This document shows, piece by piece, positions 17,329 through 27,150 of a stretch of 64,000 nucleotides of DNA. How positions within the stretch are numbered: the stretch's first letter is position 1; every line of letters starts with the position of its first letter. Position numbers and translations under genes: made by a program. Source of the DNA: Desulforamulus profundi (GTDB lineage: Bacteria > Bacillota_B > Desulfotomaculia > Desulfotomaculales > Desulfotomaculaceae); NCBI RefSeq assembly GCF_002607855.1, contig NZ_AWQQ01000116.1, forward strand, positions 2,627 through 66,626, written 5' to 3'. The notes under the pieces were generated by a model. The model did not search any database and had not been told where the DNA came from. It was given only the letters and a program-made list of their open reading frames with translations.

Positions 17329-18476
17329 ATGATGAGTGCTGAAAACAAGCAATCCCTAGGCGAAATTGAGATCACCAGGGGAATTGCCATTCTGGCGGTT
17401 CTGTTAATTCACATTACCGGTTTACCGCTGCGGGTGCTGGAACCGGGTTCAGCGTCCTTTTTGTTCTACACGTTGATAAACCGGGGCATGCAGTTTGCTG
17501 TACCGTTGTTTTTAATGATCAGTGCCCTGGTGCTGGCCTATGGCACCGGTTGGGGGAGAAGATTAACTGGTCCAAATTTTACCGAAGGCGGTGGCAAAGG
17601 GCTGTGGTGCCCTTTCTTGTCTGGACCACCCTTTACTTAGCCCTTCGCTTTTTCATCATCCGGGATATCCCCTATATCTCCTTAAAGCAGGGGCTGTTGT
17701 GGTATGGTTTTGGTAAGGGCTTCTTTCACCTGTACTTTTTATCGGTGGTAATTCAATTTTACCTGCTGTTCCCGGTCATACATAAATTCTGGAGAACCTT
17801 TAAACCCAATTTCATAACAGCAATTTTACTCTTTGGGTCCGTCCAGGTGGTTTTTTATTGGTTAAACAAGCTTTACATCTACCAGCACTTCAGTTATACG
17901 GGCTCTTTGATTTTTAGCTACAGTTTCCCTATTGGCATAGGTTTATGGATGGGATACAACACCGGGCACTGGGCTGCCTGGTGGAAGAAATACCGGGCCT
18001 TTTTCATTGCCCTGGCGGTGGCAGCGGGAGTATTTTATATTAACCGCTATCTGGCGTCCCTGGACGGGGTCAGGATCAGCACCTTTTATTTTCAAATGGC
18101 CTGGGCTCTCTATGTATCCACCCTTGGCATTTGCGTGATCTTCCTGGCCAGGCATTTGGCAGCTAAGGAAGGTACCATAGGTTCCTTTCTGTCCGGAGTC
18201 TTTTCAAAAGCCGGGCAATATTCCTATGGCAGCTACCTGGTTCACCCCTTTTTCCTGCTGGTGTGGCAGAAGATTTATGCTCCTAAGGAATCACCGGGAC
18301 TGGACCTGTCTGTCTGGGGCGGGTTTCTGGTGATATTTGGACTTTCCTGCGTTACAACCTACCTTTTGGAAAGAACCTTTCTCGCCAGGCTGCTTTTTGG
18401 TGTACCTCCTAAAGGAATAAATGGGTTAACCGGTTTATCTGAAATTCAAAAGCAGAATAGGAGTCCGAGAGCATGA
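17329..18476 (+). CDS. Acyltransferase 3 family membrane protein (frameshifted near 17555)
   Basis: The start at ATG 17329 reads EIEITRGIAILAVLLIHITG, the N-terminal acyltransferase 3 signature with its catalytic-region histidine. The frame breaks after YGTG and continues in the next frame as EKINWSKFYRRRWQRAVVPF, giving 382 residues and about ten membrane helices. These enzymes move acetyl or other acyl groups across the membrane onto sugars of wall polymers or exopolysaccharide. GSYLVHPFFLLVW near the end is typical of the family. The stop overlaps the next start (ATGA at 18473-18476). It is therefore translationally coupled to a polysaccharide deacetylase, an opposing activity on surface glycans. 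Confidence 0.82.
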
Positions 18477-19303
18477 AAAGCTATATCCTCAAGAATCTGA
18501 GCGTTTGTCTGTTATTTTTCTGGCTCATCAGCATCCCTGCCACCATTGCGGAGGCCGCCAACAAAGCACTGATTCTAAACTATCATCATCTGGATCCCGC
18601 TGCCAGGTCCAGTTCCACCATTTCTCCGCAGTTGTTTGCGGAGCATATGAAATATTTAAAGGACCATGGTTATACTGTCATCAGCCTGCAGCAGTTGAAA
18701 AAGTATTTATTGGCTCCCCAGACGAAAGGGGTCGCAAATGGGAATAATGGTAAAGGGACCTTGCCGGACCGTGCGGTGGTGATTACCTTTGACGACGGTT
18801 ATGCGTCCTTTTACGAATACGCCTACCCGGTGATGAAAGAATACGGATTTCCCTCCACATTGTTTACCATCGTGGGGAAGGTAAGCAATCCTTCTCCCAA
18901 CGAGATTCCCAAATTGACCTGGGAGCAGGTAAAGGAGATGGCCGCTACCGGGTTGGTGGACTTTCAATCCCACACCTATGATATGCACTATCTGGTGAAT
19001 AAAAAATCTGCTTTAATAGCGGAACCGGCCTTAAAGGTGCAAACCGATTTACGTCTGGCCCAGGATGTGCTGGCTTTCCATACCGGACGTTTTGTTGATG
19101 CCATTGCTTACCCCTTTGGCCACTACAACCGTTCTCTCATTCATATCGCCCGGCAAGAAGGCTACCGGTTAGGGTTTACCTTAAACCAGGGGGCAGTTCA
19201 AAAAGGGATGAACCTGATGGAGCTGCCAAGAGTGGCTGTGGGGGATGAGAAGACAACCGTACAGGAATTTGAGAAAGTACTGCTCCGTTATTTGGCTCAG
19301 TAG
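18473..19303 (+). CDS. Polysaccharide deacetylase (CE4) family protein
   Basis: 276 residues with a signal peptide (LSVCLLFFWLISIPATIAEA). The NodB domain shows VVITFDDGYASFYEYAYPV, with the paired aspartates. It also shows DFQSHTYDMHYL, with the zinc histidines, and AIAYPFGHYN. It removes N- or O-acetyl groups from extracytoplasmic glycans such as peptidoglycan or poly-GlcNAc. It is intact and coupled to the acyltransferase upstream. The layout resembles PgaB-like export-side deacetylases but without the second domain. Confidence 0.9.
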   Translation: MKSYILKNLSVCLLFFWLISIPATIAEAANKALILNYHHLDPAARSSSTISPQLFAEHMKYLKDHGYTVISLQQLKKYLLAPQTKGVANGNNGKGTLPDRAVVITFDDGYASFYEYAYPVMKEYGFPSTLFTIVGKVSNPSPNEIPKLTWEQVKEMAATGLVDFQSHTYDMHYLVNKKSALIAEPALKVQTDLRLAQDVLAFHTGRFVDAIAYPFGHYNRSLIHIARQEGYRLGFTLNQGAVQKGMNLMELPRVAVGDEKTTVQEFEKVLLRYLAQ

Positions 19304-19343
19304 TGTTATCGTTATTCTATAAAAAGAGGGTGTGCACAACTAA

Positions 19344-21385
19344 ATGATTCGGTTTAAGAAGTGGCACCGGTTGTTTCTCTGTGCCACTATTCTTCTGTTG
19401 GGCTTGTCCTGGCTGTTTTTCGGGGGCACGGGCAGGGGTGGCGGTAACGGAATTGTTCCGCTCAAGCAGACTAAACTAAAGGGTTCTTACGACGTTGTGG
19501 TGGTCGGTGGAGACCCGGAAGGAATTGCTGCGGCGGTTGCTGCGGCCCGCAGCGGTAAGACAACCCTGCTGGTGGACACCCGCCCGGTCCTCGGGGGCCT
19601 GATGACCCGGGGGTGGTTAAACAGCATTGATATGAACTACGGGCCGGGGAGAGAGATTTTAAACAAGGGGATTTTTCAGGAGTTTTTTAAAGGCATTGAA
19701 GGGGACTCCTTTGATGTGGTTACTGCCACAAATGTATTTCATAAAATGGTTAATAAAGAGGAAAACCTGGATGTTTTACCCTCTGTTGAGTCTGTTTTTC
19801 CCATTGTGAACGGCGAGGTGAAGCCCATAATACAACCGGGCCAGTCAGTGGTAAAGGAGCAAACGGCCGGGCAGTATGCCGGGCTTGCAGGCGGAGATAA
19901 AAGAAAGGCCAGCGAAGCAAAGGCTACCGGGAACCGGTCTGATCCATTGGTCATGAACGGCATTCAGGTACGACTGAACGAAAGTCAAACAAAGAATATT
20001 TCAGCCGGGCGGGTGATTGATGCCACCCAGGATGCGGATATCGCTGCGGCTGCCGGGGTGCCCTTCACCTACGGGCAGGAAGATTACGGCAACCGGGGCC
20101 AGGTCATGGCCGTTACGCTGGTTTTTAAGCTGGAGGGCATCAGTAAAGCGGACTGGGCAAAAATGATGCTTCATCTGAATATTAAAAGATTCAAGCAACG
20201 GTTGCTGCCGAAGACAGTATTGAGCGTCATGCCGGGGCCAATTTACGCAGTGCCTGGGGTTTTGACGCCATCATGAAGGATTACAAATCCAACACCCTGG
20301 AAGTGGCCATGCGGGGGCTGAATGTTGGACGGCAGCGGGACGACAGTGTTTTGATTAATGCTCTGCAGATTTACGGGATAGACGGGCTGAAATATGAAGA
20401 CAGGCAGAAAGCCAGAGAGCTGGCCCAAAAAGAGCTGCCTCATATTGTGCAGTATATGAAAGAACATATCCCGGGCTTTACTAACGCCAGGTTGGCGGGT
20501 ACCGCGCCGGAGTTGTACGTGCGGGAAACCAGGCATATACAGGGTCTGTACCGTTTAACGGTGGATGATGTCCTGGAAAACAGGGATTTTCCGGACCGGG
20601 TTGCCTTCGGTTCCTATCCCATCGACATCCAGGCAACCGACCCGTATTTTCGAGGAAACGTGATCGGAGTTCCCACCCAGTATGCTGTTCCGTTGAGATG
20701 TATCGTACCCCAAAAGGTGGAAAACCTGCTGGTGGTGGGGCGTTCCGCCAGCTTTGATTCCCTGGCCCACGGCAGCGCCAGGGTGATACCGGTGGGCATG
20801 GCCACCGGGCAGGCCGCCGGCGTAGCGGCGGCCCTGAGTGTAGAGTCCGGCTCATCGTTCCAAAAGATGGCGCAGGATTCGAATTTAATTGAGCAATTGC
20901 AACAGCGTCTGGGAGACCAGGGGGTGGAGCTAAAGCCCTTTCAGGCGCCGGCTCCCCTGGAAACCCGCCACTGGGCCTATGAGGGAATGAAATTCATGCG
21001 CCGCCATGGCCTGGCTGCCGGTGGTTACAGCAACAACTACCGGTTGGATGAAAACATGCCGGAAGCCCAGTTTATCAACGGGTTGAATGTGTTGAAGCTT
21101 GCCGGGGTAAAGGTAAAGGAGCGGCCGGTGCTCTATCCCGAGGGAAACGAGCTGACCCTTCAGGATGTGGCGTATATGTTTGCACGCTACCTCGGCTATG
21201 ATTATAACAAGAAGCAGGCCTATGAATATTTTACCAAACTGGGATTCTGGGACAGCCAGACGGTAAAGCGTGTGCAAGAGAATAAGGGAGTTGTTACCGT
21301 TGGTGCGGGGTATATGCTGTTAAAGGATTTTACCGAGTGGCTGGCGGCCAATCCCCCGGCGGAGAGGGAATCAGCAACGAAGTAA
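19344..21385 (+). CDS. Membrane-anchored FAD-dependent oxidoreductase with SLH-like C-terminal region (frameshifted near 20195)
   Basis: An N-terminal helix (LFLCATILLLGLSWLFFG) precedes a Rossmann fold, SYDVVVVGGDPEGIAAAVAA, which is a variant of GxGxxG. LLVDTRPVLGGLMTRGWLNS is typical of the FAD_oxidored family. After one indel near 20195 the second frame gives DAIMKDYKSNTLEVAMRGLN and VENLLVVGRSASFDSLAHGSAR, which closes the FAD fold. The last 150 residues (ETRHWAYEGMKFMRRHGLAA, LTLQDVAYMFARYLGY) resemble S-layer homology repeats. The joined length is 680. The predicted location outside the membrane is unusual for a FAD enzyme exported through Sec. A paralogue on the other strand lies at 27.1-28.8 kb. 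Substrate unknown. Confidence 0.75.
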
Positions 21386-21492
21386 CATTAAAGCAGTAAA
21401 ATAAGGCCGCGCATATGCACGGCTTTATTTGTGCCTTTTCGCCAAGAAGAGTATAATAAATGGAGAATTTTGTCATGGGGAGGAGATAAGAC

Positions 21493-23422
21493 TTGAACAA
21501 ATGGTGGAGGTACGGCCTCTGGGGGGTTCTGGTGATTGCCGTACTGGCTGCAGCCCATGTGGCCTTTTGGCAGCGCTATATGGTAGAGAGAGATCACAAT
21601 CAAGTGCAATTGACCTTAAACTACGACGAAGTGGCTTCCCTGGCGGGGTTAAAGGGGTTAAGTGCCGTTGAAGGATTAAAGGAATTTAAAAAGCACGGCA
21701 TTACCGGCGTCGTACTGCGGGAGCCCATGCTGGAAGATTTGCGCCTTGCCGGAGACATTCAGATCTATACCGGGCAGGGGCTGGTAAATTTACAAAGCAG
21801 CCATACTGCGCCGGTCTGGCTATCCAGCCTGTTGGAAAAAACGACGCTGGTTAAGAGTAACACTTATATCCTAACCTTTGACAAAGAAATCTATCAGCAA
21901 CTTCGCACACAAATGTCTGCCAAGCTGGCCAGTGTGAAAACCCTGGAAGTTGACGATTCTACCTACGTAATTGAAACGACCGCCCCGTATATAGCAATAA
22001 AGGAACTGGGGGCCGGTTTTACCCGGTATTCCATAACGGATGTACAACAGGCCGGTATGACTGTCATCTTACAGATCCGTACCTGGCCGGGGGCCACCCA
22101 GCAAAGTATCGACAAAGTTTTTGCATCATACCGTGACATTCCCGGTGTTTCCGCCGTCATGTTTAATGAAGACACACTGCCGGGATACCCGTCCCTCCTG
22201 CCGGAGCTGGCAGCTCAAATTGAAGAAATGCATGTGCCTCTGGTTCAGGTGGAATTCTTCCCCCAGTTTGGTTTCACTAAAGTAGGGTTTCTCCTGGACA
22301 AAAACGTTGTCCGCCTGCACACAATCCCGCAGAATGAGTTAAAACGCATGTCTCCCGGTGAGGCGCTGGACCGCTACACCCTGGCTGCAGCGGAACGAAA
22401 CCACCGCATCCTTCTGATCCGCCCCTTTTGACAGGGGGGACCTGCTGGAGAGAAACACTCAGTTCATTGACCAGTTATCCTCCCGGTTGGCAGGTGAAGG
22501 ACTTAAGGTGGGAGCCGCCAGTGACCTGCCGCCGGTGCCTGTTTCCAGACCCCTGGTGCTGATCATCGGTCTCGGGGTGATCGCAGGGGGCCTGCTGTTG
22601 CTTGAAAAATTAAGGGGGGACAGGCTGGTTCCGGCCGTTGGCGCAGCGTCCGTGCTGCTTTGGGTGGCGGTGCTCTATTTTGACTTTCTCCTGGCCAGAA
22701 AAATAATGTCCCTGGTATCCGTCATTATTTTCCCGACCCTGGCCCTGATCTCCTATGTCAAGAGGGAGGGACTTTCCCCGGGAGCGGCGGTCTGGCGCTT
22801 TATAAAGATTTCCCTCTTTTCGCTATTGGGAGCTTTGTTTATGGTGGGGATGCTGGCGGATGCTGCATTTATGCTGAAGCTGGATCAATTTGCAGGGGTG
22901 AAACTGGCCCATGTGATTCCTTTGCTGGTGGTTCTTCTCTATTTCTCCCTGGTTGTGGCCAAAGGGGCGGCACTGCCGGAAAAGGTAAAAGGTCTCTTGA
23001 ACCAGCCGGTTTTGCTGGGGGTTGCCCTGGCGGGGGCCTTGATGGCGGTGGCGATGATCGTTTATGTGGCCAGAACCGGCAACGAGGCCATGACCGTCAG
23101 CGGGCTGGAACTGCAGTTCCGCAGCCTGCTGGATCAGATTTTGGGAGTTCGTCCCAGGACCAAGGAATTTTTGCTGGGTCACCCGGCCCTGCTGCTGGTG
23201 CTGCTGTTTGGCTACCGGGACAACCGCTTTTTACCGTTACTGCTGCTGGGGGCCATCGGACAGGCCTCCCTGGTCAATACCTTTGCCCATATTCATACGC
23301 CTCTTCTGGTGTCCCTGATGCGGGCCTTCCACGGGATCTGGTTGGGAATTCTGCTGGGACTGGCTGTGTATTTCTTGATTAAGCTGGTCTGCCGTTACGG
23401 GAGAGGGGTTCTAAATGGCTAA
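21493..23422 (+). CDS. DUF5693 family membrane protein (frameshifted near 22426)
   Basis: The N-terminal half has one membrane helix (YGLWGVLVIAVLAAAHVAFW) and an outer domain with ELGAGFTRYSITDVQQAGMT and VMFNEDTLPGYPSLLPEL. It stops at RPF because one extra T (TTTT for TTT) breaks the frame. Restored, it reads RPFDRGDLLERNTQFI into a C-terminal half with about eight membrane helices, 642 residues altogether. DUF5693 genes commonly sit directly before csaB, as here where the two overlap by eight bases. This suggests a role in export or pyruvylation of the polymer that holds SLH proteins. The biochemical function is not known. Confidence 0.8.
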
Positions 23423-24547
23423 AGTTGTAATATCCGGTTATTACGGGTTTGATAACCTGGGGGATGAGGCGGTTCTTTTCAGTATCTTAAAAACTGCGGG
23501 ATCTTCGCATTGGGCTGAGGATCGAGGTGCTTTCCAATACACCGGAGGAAACGGCGGAGATCTATAAAGTAACTTCCTCCAACCGGTGGAAACTCGGGGA
23601 TGTCTACCGGGCCCTCAAGGATTCCGATCTGTTGATCAGCGGCGGGGGCAGCCTGCTGCAGGATGTTACCGGCATCAAGAGTTTGCTGTATTACCTGGGG
23701 GTTATCTGGTTGGCCCAGCGGCTGGGCAAGCCTGTCTTCTTTTATGCCCAGGGCATCGGGCCGGTGAAGTCCTGGTTGGGCAGGCTGGCCATGAGGCTGG
23801 TGGTGAATAAGGTAAACTATATCACCGTGAGGGATGAATCCTCCCGGCAGGATTTAGAAGAGATGAAAATCAACCGCCCCGGCATCCGGGTGACAGCGGA
23901 CCCGGTGCTGGGCCTGGAACAAAAATTTGTAGATGAAAAGATCGGCCGCGCCATTTTAGAGGAAGTCGGGCTGGATTTGTCCATTGAACGGAAACTGGTG
24001 GGGGTTTCCGTTCGGGAGTGGCAGGGCCTGGCGGATTACAAAAGGGTAGTGGCGGAAGTTTGTGATAAGCTGACACGGGTGGGCCACCAGGTGGTATTCC
24101 TGCCCATGCACTATCCGGACGATTTAAAGACTTCGGAAGAAGTTGTGGAACTGATGGAACAACCCGCTGTGGTGCTGTCCCAGCGTTATTCGGTGGTTGA
24201 AATGGCCAGTCTTATTGCCAATATGGATTTACTCATCGGCATGAGGCTGCATGCCTGATCCTGGCCGCCGTCATGCATGTGCCGCCGGTGGCCGTTTCCT
24301 ATGACCCCAAGATCGACCGCTTCATGGGGCTGCTGGGCCGAGAGGCCGCTACCCCGGTGGACAACCCTAGTTTCGATGACCTGTGGCGCACCGTGGAGGA
24401 AATACTCTGCGAGCCTGGCTGGTCCGGGAGGAACTGATCCGGCAGGTGGAACCCCTGCGCCAAAGGGCCCAGTCCACGGCGGCGCTGGCCATGGAGGTCT
24501 TGGACCGGTCTTTATCCAAAGGCGTCCACGCCACCAAGTATTTGTAA
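23415..24547 (+). CDS. csaB: Polysaccharide pyruvyl transferase CsaB (three single-base breaks)
   Basis: It starts at ATG 23415 (AKVVISGYYGFDNLGDEAVL, the family N-terminus). It needs frame corrections near 23500, 24256 and 24410 to read 377 residues, the normal length. The central part is intact: DLLISGGGSLLQDVTG, VFFYAQGIGP, ITVRDESSR and LIGMRLHA. At 24253 GCCTG for GCCCTG is the clearest error. CsaB adds ketal pyruvate to a secondary wall polymer, creating the ligand for SLH domains. This fits the SLH subtilisin at 34.6 kb and the SLH-like tail of the FAD oxidoreductase. The stop codon overlaps a 33-bp repeat unit. Confidence 0.88.
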
Positions 24548-24578
24548 TTCAAGTTGGGGACGGTTCTTGACTTGAATT
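24546..24578 (+). repeat. 33-bp palindromic repeat unit, forward
   Basis: AATTCAAGTT, then the core GGGGACGGTTCTT, then GACTTGAATT. The terminal 10-mers are complementary apart from one position. It overlaps the restored csaB stop codon (24545-24547). Confidence 0.8.
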
Positions 24579-24603
24579 CGGTTTAGTTTTAAGGGAGGTA
24601 AAA

Positions 24604-26048
24604 ATGACAAAAAGAAAATGGCTACCTTTCATTTGCTTGTTTCTGACGATGCTTTGGTCCTTTCCTGCCTGGGCGGCGGAGCAGATTGCTCCGGGAGTTC
24701 GCCAGTGGTCCTTTGAAAGGACGAACTGGGAAGGTAAGTCCATCAAGGGTTATGTGTTGGAGGTGGATCCTAAGCAAAAGTATACCGAGATTCGCGCTGT
24801 GATGGGGAATGAAGTCATCGGCAGCAAGGAAACCCTCAGCAGTATGGCGGAGCGCACCGGGGCGGTGGCTGCCATTAACGGCGGTTTCTTTGACACGGTC
24901 ACCGGTATGCCGGTGGGGAATGTTTTTATCGATGGCAAAGCCGAGTATGTTTCGGATATTTTAAGAACCTCCTTTGGCTTTACCTACGGCGGGGGCGTCA
25001 AGATTGGTTACCTGGCCCCCAAAATGAAGGTAGAGGTTGTCGGTGTGGGCCAATTGGCCATTAAAGGCATTAATATGCCGGCGGTCAGCGACGGGCTGGT
25101 GCTTTATTCCCGGGTCTGGGGCAAGGCAGTGCCGGCGGGAACGCAGCTCCTGCTGAAACCGGACGGCAGTGGCGCTTTTTGGTAGAGCCTGTTTTCGGTA
25201 GTACCCAGATTCCGGCCGGCGGCTATGTTTTAAGCGGATGGGGAGGTTCAACCAACCAACTGATGGCGGTTTCTGCCGGTGCCAGGGCCAGGGTGATTAC
25301 TGAGCTGCCCCAGGAATGGAGCAACCTGCGCCATGTTTTATCTGCAGGTCCTTTACTGGTGGAAGGGGGTCTGCCGGTGGATCAGGCGGTAAACGAAGGC
25401 CTGTGGGGCAAGGTATTGAAACCGGCGCCCAGAACTGCCTTGGGGGTTAACGCACAGGGGAAAGTGCTGCTGGTGGTGGTGGATGGCCGGCAGGACGGCA
25501 GCGCCGGGCTTACTTTAGAAGAGTTGTCATATCTCATGATGGATTTGGGTGCTGTCCGGGCGGTGGCACTGGACGGCGGTGGCTCCAGTGAGATATGGGT
25601 AAAGGGAAAAATTCTTAACAACCCCTCCGACAAGAAGGAACGCCCCCTGGGCAACGGGTTGATGATCATCCAGCAGATGCCTGTGTACGTAGACCACCAG
25701 CGGCTGTATTTAGACGTGGCTCCGATCATTGATCAAGGGCGGACCCTGGTGCCCATGCGGAAGATCTTTGAGCGATTGGGCGCTGAAATTAACTGGGATG
25801 AAGCGACCAAAACGGTGACGGCTGTCAAAGGGGAACTGAAAATTGAACTAACCGTAGGAAAAACCACTGCTGTGGTGAACGGTAAAAACATCAAGCTGGA
25901 TGTACCGGCCAAGGTGATCAATGGACGCACCCTGGTGCCCATGCGTTTTGTGGGAGAAGCCCTGGGGGCCAAGGTGAATTACGTTACCACCAACGGCCCG
26001 GCCGTTTACATCGAGAGTGCGGAGGGAGGGTCCGGCCTTGCAAAATAA
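24604..26048 (+). CDS. Phosphodiester glycosidase (NAGPA) family protein with two stalk domains (frameshifted near 25182)
   Basis: Starts at ATG 24604 behind AAGGGAGG, with a signal peptide (LPFICLFLTMLWSFPAWA). The NAGPA domain shows AVAAINGGFFDTVTGMPVG and, after the break, ALGVNAQGKVLLVVVDGR and VALDGGGSSEIWVKG. One T missing from a T-run near 25182 interrupts it (ALLVEPVFGST when restored). The C-terminus carries two half-modules of the stalk type (GRTLVPMRKIFERLGAEINW; GRTLVPMRFVGEALGAKVNY). It is 481 residues joined. Family members cleave phosphodiester-linked sugars, for example in wall teichoic acids or exopolysaccharide. Location after csaB supports work on the wall polymer. The next gene overlaps its end. 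Confidence 0.82.
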
Positions 26049-27099
26049 GCTGATCATCTTTATGTTGGGGCTGCTTTGCTTTACCATGACGGCGCTGCCC
26101 GCCGCAGCGGAACCGGTGATGCCTCCGGAACTGGAGCAAATGATGAACGACCAGACGCAGCAGGTGATTACCGAATTGCCGCCCCGGCTGGCTGTGGACT
26201 ATATTGCCAATATTACCTATAACCTGGTGCGGGATGTTCAGAAACTGCCCAACGGCAATTTGCTGCTCTGCCGGGTGGGCGCCTGGATGCCCGGCATCGT
26301 TGAGGTGGACCAGCAGGGAAATGAGGTATGGAATTACTACGGCCTTCAGGCCAACAGCGCCCAGCGGCTGGCTAATGGAAATACATTGGTTGCGGATTCC
26401 GGCGCTCCGGGAGCGCCCTATGTACCCAGGGTGGTAGAACTGACCCGGGACGGGAAAAAAGCCTGGGAATATGCGCTGCCTTCCCTGGCCTATGCTCCCC
26501 GTTATGCGGAACGGCTGGCCAACGGCAACACCCTGGTGGTGCTCCCCTTTGAGGTACGGGAAGTAACCCCTCAGAAGAAAGTTGTCTGGCAGTATGGCCA
26601 GGGCAAGCCCGGTAAACCCGGCGATCCCGGTTACCTGGCCCGCCCTGCACGGGCCCACCGCCTGGCCAATGGCAATACCCTAATTGTGGACAGGGGTTAT
26701 GCCAGGAATGGGCGGGTATTGGAAGTGACCCCCGGCAAAAAAGTGGTCTGGCAGTTTGCTGCCGCTGCCGCACCTTCTGCGGGCAGCCAGGAACAGAAAC
26801 CACCGGGTTTGGTTGAACCGCTGGATGCATTGCGGCTGGCTGACGGGTCTACTTTGGTAACCGATAAGAAACTGGATATGGTCTTCCTGGTAGATGCCCA
26901 GGGGCAGGTCCTGCAGGCCAAGTCCTGGGCCGGACTTTACAAAACAGCTCCGGTGACAGACCTTTGGTTTGCCGAGCCAAAGGAAGATGGCAATATCCTC
27001 ATCTCCGGCACCATGGTAACCGGACGCACCCGGGTGGCAGAAATTATTGGGGACAGTATGAAGGTTGTGTGGGAGAAGAGCCTTTTCCAGAGCAACTAG
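26038..27099 (+). CDS. Secreted beta-propeller (arylsulfotransferase/PQQ-like repeat) protein
   Basis: 353 residues from TTG 26038, chosen because GGAGGGAGG lies eight bases upstream; the frame also opens earlier at GTG 26017. A signal peptide (LIIFMLGLLCFTMTALPAAA) precedes repeated blades. The blades contain the phrases QKLPNGNLLL, QRLANGNTLV, ERLANGNTLV, HRLANGNTLI and LRLADGSTLV, each followed by a VxE/VWxY strand. That pattern is seen in arylsulfotransferase-like and PQQ-binding-like propellers. The catalytic histidines of sulfotransferases were not identified, so enzymatic activity is doubtful. It overlaps the glycosidase gene and is probably in the same operon. An inverted 33-bp repeat follows the stop. 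Confidence 0.7.
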   Translation: MQNKLIIFMLGLLCFTMTALPAAAEPVMPPELEQMMNDQTQQVITELPPRLAVDYIANITYNLVRDVQKLPNGNLLLCRVGAWMPGIVEVDQQGNEVWNYYGLQANSAQRLANGNTLVADSGAPGAPYVPRVVELTRDGKKAWEYALPSLAYAPRYAERLANGNTLVVLPFEVREVTPQKKVVWQYGQGKPGKPGDPGYLARPARAHRLANGNTLIVDRGYARNGRVLEVTPGKKVVWQFAAAAAPSAGSQEQKPPGLVEPLDALRLADGSTLVTDKKLDMVFLVDAQGQVLQAKSWAGLYKTAPVTDLWFAEPKEDGNILISGTMVTGRTRVAEIIGDSMKVVWEKSLFQSN

Positions 27100-27106
27100 A
27101 AAAATA

Positions 27107-27138
27107 AATTCAAGTCAAGAACCGTCCCCGCTTGAATT
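27107..27138 (-). repeat. 33-bp palindromic repeat unit, reverse orientation (one base short)
   Basis: AATTCAAGTC, then AAGAACCGTCCCC, then GCTTGAATT. It lies eight bases after the propeller gene stop and just before the convergent FAD oxidoreductase gene, where it may also act as a terminator. Confidence 0.75.
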
Positions 27139-27150
27139 TACGGTTTTTGT

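Noticed and set aside
24253..24257. Programmed frameshifting in csaB, secA and galU
   Set aside because: There is no slippery heptamer or stimulatory element at these sites, and the same missing C recurs in unrelated genes.
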